Shown in pieces: positions 57,719 to 64,000 of a stretch of 64,000 bases of DNA; position 1 is the stretch's first letter, and each line of letters starts with the position of its first letter. Origin of the DNA: Helicobacter sp. 13S00477-4 (lineage in GTDB: Bacteria; Campylobacterota; Campylobacteria; Campylobacterales; Helicobacteraceae). The DNA is taken from positions 124,001 to 188,000 of the forward strand of contig NZ_MLAS01000001.1 of NCBI RefSeq assembly GCF_002272785.1. The letters run 5' to 3'. The position numbers and the translations under genes were made by a program. Below the pieces are notes generated by a model, which saw only the letters and a list, made by a program, of their open reading frames with translations, was not told the DNA's origin and did not search any database.

Positions 57719-57739
57719 TTATTTTCTTTAATAAACTGC

Positions 57740-57777
57740 TTTGCTAAAGAGACATACTATCCTCTTTCTTTAGCAAA
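57740..57777. terminator. Hairpin after hof1
   Basis: TTTGCTAAAGA (57740-57750) and TCTTTAGCAAA (57767-57777) form a perfect 11-base stem with a 16-base loop, 22 bases after the hof1 stop. There is no long T run. It probably ends or stabilises the hof1 mRNA. Confidence 0.6.
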
Positions 57778-57931
57778 ATCACTAATGATTTATTATCAAA
57801 AATTTATTTTATAAATAAAATTTTTATTTAGTATTTATTATTAAATTGTCAATTATTTATGAATTAAATATGAATATTTATTTTTTTTCAATAAAATCAG
57901 TGGTTAACAACTTAAAATCATGGAGAAAATA

Positions 57932-59344
57932 ATGGAGAAAATAAATGTTGCAAAAAAATATAAATACTTGATAGCTTCTATGCTTTTGATGTCGAGTCTT
58001 TATGGATTTGACTATAAAGTCAGTGGCAGTGCCATTAATTTTTCTAAATTTGGTTTCAATGATAGCAGGATTGATCCACAAAAAGGACAATACCCAACAG
58101 AAACTTTTGTCAACCTCACAGGAACACTACAAGTAGATGCCGATTTAGGTGCTGGTTTCAGTGCTGGTATAGGTGGAGCAATTGGTGGGCAAGCTTATGA
58201 TTCTACCAAATTTGCAAAATATACTGATGGTTCTTTGGCTACCCCGCATGGATTAGGTTTTGAGTATATGGGTGAATGGAACGGTTGGTTTCCAAAAGAT
58301 TATTATCCACCTGCTACAAGCCGAAACGCAAAAAAATATGTTATTTACAATGCATATATTGATTATAAATATGCTGATATTTTTCATATCATCGTAGGGA
58401 GATACAAATCTGATATGGATTGGTTTTATGAATACACTGAAGGAGCCAAAGCAACATTAAAACTATCTGATTTCACATTCTACGCCTTTACATCTTGGGG
58501 AAGAGGTATTGCTGATGGACAATGGCTATATAACTTTTATAGAGAAAAATATTATGGTGTCCATGCTTTAGGTGTTAGTTACAATCATAAAAATCTTACT
58601 ATAGAACCCAACGTATGGTTTTCTCCAGAAACTTTTACTGCACCTTCACTCAAACTAATTTATGATACCAATCCAAATTTTCAAGGCAGTGGTTTTCGAT
58701 CAAAAACCACCTTCATAGGGATGTATGTCTATCAAGCCAATAATGACAAATGGGGAAGATATGCCCCAGCTAGGTATAACACTTGGGATCCATATTTAGA
58801 TGGAGGAAAGTGGAAGTATCTACAAGGTCCTGGTGGAGGAACAATCCTTGTCAAACAAAGATTTGATCTAAATAATTATAACTTTGGAGGTGGTCTGTAT
58901 ATAAATATTGGAAATCCAAATCCAAATATTGGTACTTACGGAAATCCTATCGGAATAGAACAATGGACAGATAGCATTTACAATATTGGTTTTGCAGGGA
59001 TTAATAATATTACAGCTGCTGATGCTATCACAGTATTTTTAAAAGGTGGTGCAAGTTATGGTCAATTCAGCTGGAATATGGTTGGAAGGGTTACGACAGC
59101 TCCAAGAGCAAATGAACAAAGCTTAGCTTTATATCTTGATTATCAGTTTACAAAACATATTCAAGCAGGGCTTAAACTTGAATATTTCAATTCCACAACA
59201 AAAACTGGTTACAATCCTGGTTCAGGTCTGCTTGCTGAAAACGGTATACCTATCAATATTGATGGAAATCCAAATTTTGGCATTTCAAAAAATATCTCTC
59301 AAGACAGGAGCCATTTAATGACACATATTACTTATAGTTTTTAA
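57932..59344 (+). CDS. Hof-family outer-membrane protein, copy 2
   Basis: Same family as its neighbours. The mature N-terminus is FDYKVSGSAINFSKFGFN, then GQYPTETFVNLTGTL. LIYDTNPNFQGSGFRSKTTF and ILVKQRFDLNNYNFGGGLYI follow, and the chain ends MTHITYSF. ATG 57932 has GGAG six bases upstream; an in-frame ATG at 57920 would add four residues. The two starts arise from a tandem duplication of the 12-base unit ATGGAGAAAATA. The length is 470 residues. It is most like copies 1 and 5. Confidence 0.92.
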   Translation: MEKINVAKKYKYLIASMLLMSSLYGFDYKVSGSAINFSKFGFNDSRIDPQKGQYPTETFVNLTGTLQVDADLGAGFSAGIGGAIGGQAYDSTKFAKYTDGSLATPHGLGFEYMGEWNGWFPKDYYPPATSRNAKKYVIYNAYIDYKYADIFHIIVGRYKSDMDWFYEYTEGAKATLKLSDFTFYAFTSWGRGIADGQWLYNFYREKYYGVHALGVSYNHKNLTIEPNVWFSPETFTAPSLKLIYDTNPNFQGSGFRSKTTFIGMYVYQANNDKWGRYAPARYNTWDPYLDGGKWKYLQGPGGGTILVKQRFDLNNYNFGGGLYINIGNPNPNIGTYGNPIGIEQWTDSIYNIGFAGINNITAADAITVFLKGGASYGQFSWNMVGRVTTAPRANEQSLALYLDYQFTKHIQAGLKLEYFNSTTKTGYNPGSGLLAENGIPINIDGNPNFGISKNISQDRSHLMTHITYSF

Positions 59345-59365
59345 AAAATATTTTTTGATAATACC

Positions 59366-59403
59366 TTGTAACATATCTTTAAATCTCAAAAAGTATGTTA
59401 CAA
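59366..59403. terminator. Hairpin after hof2
   Basis: TTGTAACATA (59366-59375) and TATGTTACAA (59394-59403) form a perfect ten-base stem with an 18-base loop, 21 bases after the hof2 stop. A T-rich stretch follows a few bases later. Confidence 0.6.
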
Positions 59404-59520
59404 AATTAAAACTTTTGTTTTTCATTTAAATCTACTTTCCATTTTTAAACTATTTTTAATATTCTCTACATTAAATATATAAATTAAATTAATTGATATG
59501 AATAAAAAAAGGAGCTTATA

Positions 59521-60891
59521 ATGCTAAAAACACAAACTAAAAGTTTATTACTAACAGGATTATTTGTTTCTGTAAGTTGGGGTTTTGATTATAATATCAG
59601 CGGACAAGTGCAAAACTGGTCGAAATTTGGCTTTAATAATAATAAAATAGACACAATCAATGGCAAATACCCTACAGATAGTTTTTCTGTTATTTCTGCA
59701 TCCTTAGGGATAGAGCTACAATTAGGAGCAGGATTTAAAGCAGGTCTTGGTGGGACGGTAGGCGGTCTTGTTTTTGATAACACAAAATTCCAGCACACGA
59801 CAACAGGTGAGCTTTATGATCCTCAAGGACTCGCTTGGAATTACTTTGGTTTTTGGCCAGGTCCTGATTATAGATCCCAAATATCTGCACGCACAACAAG
59901 AAATTATCTTTTTCAAAATGCCTTTATAAGTTACCAGTATGACAAATACATTGAAGCCAAAATTGGTAGATTTTCAATACCTGGAGATTGGCTTAGTGGC
60001 TATATACAAGGTTTATGGCTACAATCTTCAGCCATCCCACACACAAAAATTTGGGCATTTACTACCAATAAAAGAGCTTCTTTAGGGGGAAAATGGCTCA
60101 AAGATTTTAAATACATGAATCAAAATATAGCCTTAGACAATGGCAAAGGGTTTTATATGTATTCATTAGGTGCAGATTTTAAATATAAAAATTTCGGAAT
60201 CCAAGCCTATGTCTATGCTCAAGATTCTCGTTTCATCGCACCAGGACTTCACCTAACATATGATACAAATCCAAATTTCAATTTAGAAGGTTTTCGATCA
60301 AAAACAGAAATCATCTATTTATTCATGCAACATGTTGGTCAAGCTCTTAACAAAACAACTTCTTATAACAATTATGATATTTTTCTATACACAGGACCTC
60401 AACTTGCAGGAAAAGGTGGGCAAAGCTTGATGATAAGACAAAGTTTTGACATAAATAACTATAGTTTTGGGGCTATAGTTTATAAAAACTTTGGCAATCC
60501 TAATGAATTCCTCACACCCTATGGGGATCCAACTGGTTTTGATAACTACGACAATAGTGTCTATGATAGCACTGCTTGGAATAATGTTTTCCGCAGAGAT
60601 TCGATCAATGGTTTTATATTTGCCTCGGGTAAATACACCCATTGGAGCTGGGGATTTCTTGGTCGCATCACGCACAGTCCAAGAGCTGATGAACAAGCTG
60701 TTTCTTTAAATTTTGATTATAAATTCCCTTTGAATATCACTGCTGGGATTAAGCTTGAGTACTACAATAACACTACATTCAGAGGATATACATTGGGTTA
60801 TACAAGCCATCAACCAAAACCAATGCCATTACAATCAAATGTAACACAAGATAGGAGTTATGTCTCAACCTATATTTCGCATAATTTTTAA
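59521..60891 (+). CDS. Hof-family outer-membrane protein, copy 3
   Basis: The mature N-terminus is FDYNISGQVQNWSKFGFN, then GKYPTDSFSVI. LTYDTNPNFNLEGFRSKTEI and LMIRQSFDINNYSFGAIVYKNFGNPNEF are family motifs, and the chain ends YISHNF. AAAGGAG lies seven bases before ATG. The length is 456 residues. It shares SLGGKWLKDFKY and NEF...YGDPTG with copy 4, including 29 identical bases (60088-60116 equals 61519-61547), so these two form a subgroup. Confidence 0.92.
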   Translation: MLKTQTKSLLLTGLFVSVSWGFDYNISGQVQNWSKFGFNNNKIDTINGKYPTDSFSVISASLGIELQLGAGFKAGLGGTVGGLVFDNTKFQHTTTGELYDPQGLAWNYFGFWPGPDYRSQISARTTRNYLFQNAFISYQYDKYIEAKIGRFSIPGDWLSGYIQGLWLQSSAIPHTKIWAFTTNKRASLGGKWLKDFKYMNQNIALDNGKGFYMYSLGADFKYKNFGIQAYVYAQDSRFIAPGLHLTYDTNPNFNLEGFRSKTEIIYLFMQHVGQALNKTTSYNNYDIFLYTGPQLAGKGGQSLMIRQSFDINNYSFGAIVYKNFGNPNEFLTPYGDPTGFDNYDNSVYDSTAWNNVFRRDSINGFIFASGKYTHWSWGFLGRITHSPRADEQAVSLNFDYKFPLNITAGIKLEYYNNTTFRGYTLGYTSHQPKPMPLQSNVTQDRSYVSTYISHNF

Positions 60892-60910
60892 TATTTATGC
60901 CCTAGTTAGA

Positions 60911-60916
60911 TATAAT
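60911..60916 (+). promoter_or_regulatory. -10 box of hof4
   Basis: The plus strand reads TTAGATATAATAA in the 75-base gap after hof3, 51 bases before the hof4 GTG. This suggests hof4 is transcribed on its own or with hof5. Confidence 0.45.
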
Positions 60917-60966
60917 AAAAATTTAAAATACAAAATCTAAAATATGGAACTGGAGATAATATATTT

Positions 60967-62325
60967 GTGAAGAAATTGTTTTTTTTATCCTTTAGTGCCT
61001 ATCAAGCAATCTTTGCATTTGAATATCATTTTACAGGAGATATTGCTAATTACTCTAAATTTGGATTCAATCATTCAATTATAGATGAAACAATAGGTCA
61101 ATACCCTACAGATAGTTTTTCTATCCTTTATAGTGATCCATCTTTTGATTTTAATTTTTCAAATCATTTTAGTGCAGGGATAGGATTTGCATTTGGGGGA
61201 ATTATTTATGATTCTACAAAATTTGACAAAGATATCAAAGGTAAACTTCTCAATCCTGATGGTCTAGCTTATAAATATATGGGTTATTATAGTGGGCATG
61301 ATGGAAAAGAAAAAGCTACTCCAATGGATACAAAAGACTATTATTTTTCAAATTTTTTCATTGGTTATGATAATGATTTTTTTAGTTTTAAAATAGGAAG
61401 ATTTTTATTCAAAAATACTGATTGGCTTACTGGCAATCAAGAAGGTATTGAAACCCACCTAAAAACTAAACATATTGATACATGGGGAGTCATAACACAT
61501 AAAAAATCTTCTTTAGGTGGAAAATGGCTCAAAGATTTTAAATACATCAACTCATCAACAATGCCAACATTTGCAATAGGTAGCAAAATCACTTATCCAA
61601 AAATAACATTCATACCCTATATACAAACACAACCAAACTTATATTTAATGACAGGATTTCACAGCACTTACCAAGATAGCTTTACACTTTGGGAAATCCC
61701 TATATATTCTCAGACTGATATTTTTGGTTTTTATGTTCATTATACTCCATCAGCTAAAAAACGCATCTCAACTTATGATGATGGCAATACACCTGTATTT
61801 GGACCCATCAACACACCAACTCTTGATGGTTACAAGGGTAGACTTGTAGGGCAAGGTGGCGAAAGCTTTTTACTCAAACAAATTTTTAGAATCCCTCAAA
61901 AGAATCTTAAGCATCATTTTGGATTTCAAATTTATAAAAATTTTGGGAATGCAAATGAATTCATAGGAGGATATGGAAATCCACTCGGATTAGACCTCAA
62001 TGATAGCACTATATATGATAGAGGCACAGCTAATAATGCTATTTTTGCCACCGACGCATTTAATAACATTGTCTTTTATGGACTGAAATATCAAAAATTA
62101 AACATTAATGTGGTCAATCGTTATACTATCAGCCCTAGAAGCAATGAAGAAAGCTTATCATTAAATATGGATTATATTTTAAAACAAAAAACTAGCTTTG
62201 GCATTAACCTTACTTATTTTGATGATACTACCAAAAAGGGTTATCAGATCTATCAAACTTATCTCAATCATAATATTAGGGAAGATAGAAGTTATCTCTC
62301 CACCTATATAAAACATAGTTTTTAG
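60967..62325 (+). CDS. Hof-family outer-membrane protein, copy 4 (divergent)
   Basis: The mature N-terminus is FEYHFTGDIANYSKFGFN, then GQYPTDSFSIL, and the chain ends YLSTYIKHSF. The start is GTG 60967, with GGAG rather far upstream (11 bases). It is the most divergent of the five. The YDTNPNF...GFRSKT motif found in the other four is absent, and the KQ.FDI.NY motif is KQIFRIPQKNLKHH. The length is 452 residues. Confidence 0.9.
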   Translation: MKKLFFLSFSAYQAIFAFEYHFTGDIANYSKFGFNHSIIDETIGQYPTDSFSILYSDPSFDFNFSNHFSAGIGFAFGGIIYDSTKFDKDIKGKLLNPDGLAYKYMGYYSGHDGKEKATPMDTKDYYFSNFFIGYDNDFFSFKIGRFLFKNTDWLTGNQEGIETHLKTKHIDTWGVITHKKSSLGGKWLKDFKYINSSTMPTFAIGSKITYPKITFIPYIQTQPNLYLMTGFHSTYQDSFTLWEIPIYSQTDIFGFYVHYTPSAKKRISTYDDGNTPVFGPINTPTLDGYKGRLVGQGGESFLLKQIFRIPQKNLKHHFGFQIYKNFGNANEFIGGYGNPLGLDLNDSTIYDRGTANNAIFATDAFNNIVFYGLKYQKLNINVVNRYTISPRSNEESLSLNMDYILKQKTSFGINLTYFDDTTKKGYQIYQTYLNHNIREDRSYLSTYIKHSF

Positions 62326-62378
62326 ATTATGATCATATTCAAAATAAAATCAAGACACAAAACTTTGTAGGAAAAAAT

Positions 62379-63656
62379 ATGAAAACAATCATCAAAAAAA
62401 CCCTATATCTTATTTCTATACTTTCATTGCCTCTTTTTTCTTTTGATTATAAAGTCAGGGGACAGGCAAGTAGCTTTTCAAAAATAGGTTTTGATGGAAA
62501 AAAATATGATCCTAATAAAGGGATATATCCCACAGAAAGTTATGCAACTATGATGGGAGAGCTTGATTTGGATATGAATCTTGCCGAAGGACTTAATATA
62601 ACTATTGGAGGAATGATCAATGGAATTGTCTATGATTCTACGCTTTGGCAAGGAGATGGTCCATTGGCAACTGAATATATAGGTTGGTATGCTGGACATA
62701 GCGGACAAATACAACAACAGCCAAGATTTTATATGATTCACAATGCTTACATTAGCTATGATTATCAAGGTATCTTTGGATTCAAGGCTGGACGATACGA
62801 AACCACAGGATATGACTGGTTTAGTGCTTTTAATCAAGGAGTAGAGGCTTATGTTCAATATAGCGGGATAAAAATTTGGGGATTATTTTCTGATGCTCGT
62901 GCTTCAGCATATAATGATTGGTTTTGGCCTTATGGTAGATATTATAGCACAGGAGCTCCTTTTTTTGCTGCTGGTATAAAATATTCCAAAAATGGCTTGA
63001 GTGTTTCTCCTTATATTTATTATATTCCAGAAAGTTTAAATGCCCCAGGATTTAATATCACCTATGATACAAATCCTAATTTTGATCAAAAAGGTTTTCG
63101 TATGAAAACGACTATTGTAGGACTTTTTCCATTCTATAGTCAAACGACTCCAACTTCAAGAGATGTGATTGTATTTGGAGAATTATTGGGTAAAAATGCA
63201 CAAACTTTATTTATCCGACAACAATTTGATATTGATAATTACAGCTTTGGTGGCATTGTTTATAAAAACTTTGGGAATGCAAATGGAAAAATCGGGATAT
63301 ATGGAGACCCTATTGCTTATAATGTATGGACAGGAAGCGTTTATGATTCTGGACCATCTTTGTCAAATATGATAGGCAAAGATGCTTTAAGCTGGTTTTT
63401 ATTTGTAGGTTCACAAATAAAAGATTTTAACTGGCAGTTGCTTGGGAGGATAACAACTAGTCCTAGAGCAAATGAACAAAGTTTAGCACTCTATTTAAGT
63501 TATGCCTTCAACAAACATATTGATGCAGGGCTTAAACTTGAATATTTCAATGATACCACACATAAAGGCTATCACATTGGTAATGGTCCAATACTTCAAA
63601 ATAACAATAAGTCTGACAGAAGCCACGCAATGGTGCATATCACCTATACTTTTTAA
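62379..63656 (+). CDS. Hof-family outer-membrane protein, copy 5
   Basis: The mature N-terminus is FDYKVRGQASSFSKIGFD, then GIYPTESYATMMGEL. ITYDTNPNFDQKGFRMKTTI and LFIRQQFDIDNYSFGGIVYKNFGNANG are family motifs, and the chain ends MVHITYTF. The length is 425 residues, the shortest of the five. AGGAAAAAAT precedes the ATG. It is close to copies 1 and 2 in its C-terminal half (LKLEYFNDTT). Confidence 0.92.
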   Translation: MKTIIKKTLYLISILSLPLFSFDYKVRGQASSFSKIGFDGKKYDPNKGIYPTESYATMMGELDLDMNLAEGLNITIGGMINGIVYDSTLWQGDGPLATEYIGWYAGHSGQIQQQPRFYMIHNAYISYDYQGIFGFKAGRYETTGYDWFSAFNQGVEAYVQYSGIKIWGLFSDARASAYNDWFWPYGRYYSTGAPFFAAGIKYSKNGLSVSPYIYYIPESLNAPGFNITYDTNPNFDQKGFRMKTTIVGLFPFYSQTTPTSRDVIVFGELLGKNAQTLFIRQQFDIDNYSFGGIVYKNFGNANGKIGIYGDPIAYNVWTGSVYDSGPSLSNMIGKDALSWFLFVGSQIKDFNWQLLGRITTSPRANEQSLALYLSYAFNKHIDAGLKLEYFNDTTHKGYHIGNGPILQNNNKSDRSHAMVHITYTF

Positions 63657-63696
63657 TCTATATATTTAGTTTTGATTATTTCTTTCAAAATTAGTT

Positions 63697-63702
63697 TATA
63701 AT
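63697..63702 (+). promoter_or_regulatory. -10 box of the terminal oxidoreductase gene
   Basis: The plus strand reads GTTTATAATTC, 48 bases before ATG 63750; AAGGAAAATAA lies just before the start. Confidence 0.4.
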
Positions 63703-63749
63703 TCTAAAAATATATTGAATTTAATACCTCTCAAAGACAAGGAAAATAA

Positions 63750-64000
63750 ATGAAAAAACCAAAGATTTTATTATTGGGTGCAGGTTATGGCTGTTTGAGT
63801 TTTTTAAAAGAACTGAAAAAAGATATTTTCAAAGCAGCTCAATTCACACTTATCAATAATAATACTTACCACTATCATACAATAGTTTTGCACGAAGTTG
63901 GTGCAGGAGCAAAAAACAAAAGTACTCAATATGATCTCAAAAATATTTTGCCCAAAGAAGTTGAACTCATCATTGATGAAGTAACAGAAATCAAACAAAA
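63750..64000 (+). CDS. FAD-dependent NAD(P)H dehydrogenase-like protein, N-terminal part (runs off the right edge)
   Basis: The visible 83 residues begin MKKPKILLLGAGYGCLSFLKEL, the FAD-binding GxGxxG-type Rossmann motif. They continue with FTLINNNTYHYHTIVLHEVGAG and KNILPKEVELIIDEVTEIK. This matches type II NADH dehydrogenases (Ndh) and sulfide:quinone reductase relatives; the missing part is needed to tell them apart. Confidence 0.8.
   Translation, partial: MKKPKILLLGAGYGCLSFLKELKKDIFKAAQFTLINNNTYHYHTIVLHEVGAGAKNKSTQYDLKNILPKEVELIIDEVTEIKQ

Noticed and set aside
58300-63600. The hof array as one long direct repeat produced by assembly error
   Set aside because: The copies differ throughout and share only short identical patches, so they are true paralogues.

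Overview
This 64 kb, AT-rich window reads as a chromosomal segment of a Helicobacter species (Campylobacterota). The evidence is gene order shared with H. pylori, recalled from knowledge rather than computed: cheV-ligA (HP0616-0615); slyD-cpoB-pal-tolB-tolA/R/Q-atpCDGAH-atpF-atpF'-parB-parA-birA-fmt (HP1123-HP1141); MBL hydrolase-thiF-motA-motB (HP0813-0816); guaB-gatA-coaE-speE (HP0829-0832); ftsK-addB-tkt-ribF-tlyA-lipoprotein-pyrB-hof (HP1090-HP1083). Helicobacter-specific items agree: Hof-type outer-membrane proteins (HP_OMP_2 family), the phosphorylation-independent regulator HsrA, a VacA-like autotransporter with a poly-G tract, and a RepG-like small RNA beside hsrA. No rRNA, tRNA, IS element, prophage or CRISPR array was seen.

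Layout. 1-3.7 kb: aspS (partial), cheV, ligA. 3.7-8.8 kb: slyD and a Tol-Pal envelope operon. 8.8-14.5 kb: F1 and stator genes of ATP synthase. 14.6-19 kb: parAB, birA, fmt, obg. 19-24.3 kb: ribosomal proteins L21 and L27, ridA, a small secreted protein, flgL, the RepG-like RNA and hsrA. 24.3-30.8 kb: a MidA-type methyltransferase with an ArgD-like protein that has lost its PLP lysine, an MBL hydrolase, an E1-like/JAMM pair, motAB and an MnmC-like methyltransferase. 31-36.7 kb: a 1900-residue autotransporter. 36.7-43.6 kb: guaB, gatA, coaE, speE, ftsK. 43.7-45.1 kb: an unrecognised coiled-coil protein. 45.1-55.2 kb: addB, a phase-variable type IIG/ISP restriction-modification locus inserted between addB and tkt, then ribF, tlyA and a lipoprotein. 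55.3-63.7 kb: pyrB and five tandem hof genes. The last 250 bases begin a flavin-dependent NADH-dehydrogenase-like gene.

How the genes work together. Most of the window is housekeeping: energy (ATP synthase), envelope (Tol-Pal), division and segregation (FtsK, ParAB, Obg) and motility (MotAB, FlgL, CheV). The variable layer sits on homopolymeric G/C tracts: one in the signal peptide of the autotransporter and two in the restriction enzyme. The C/U-rich loop of the RepG-like RNA is the sort of sequence known to pair with poly-G in H. pylori tlpB mRNA, so the window may hold both a poly-G reader and poly-G-bearing genes.

Most noteworthy: (1) an autotransporter with about 415 residues of repetitive, Lys/Glu-rich coiled coil after its beta-barrel; (2) a restriction enzyme whose terminal G11 tract is a three-state switch between a stop and two alternative tandem recognition-domain-like cassettes; (3) a catalytically dead ArgD-like protein; (4) the RepG homologue; (5) ftsK apparently starting at ATT.
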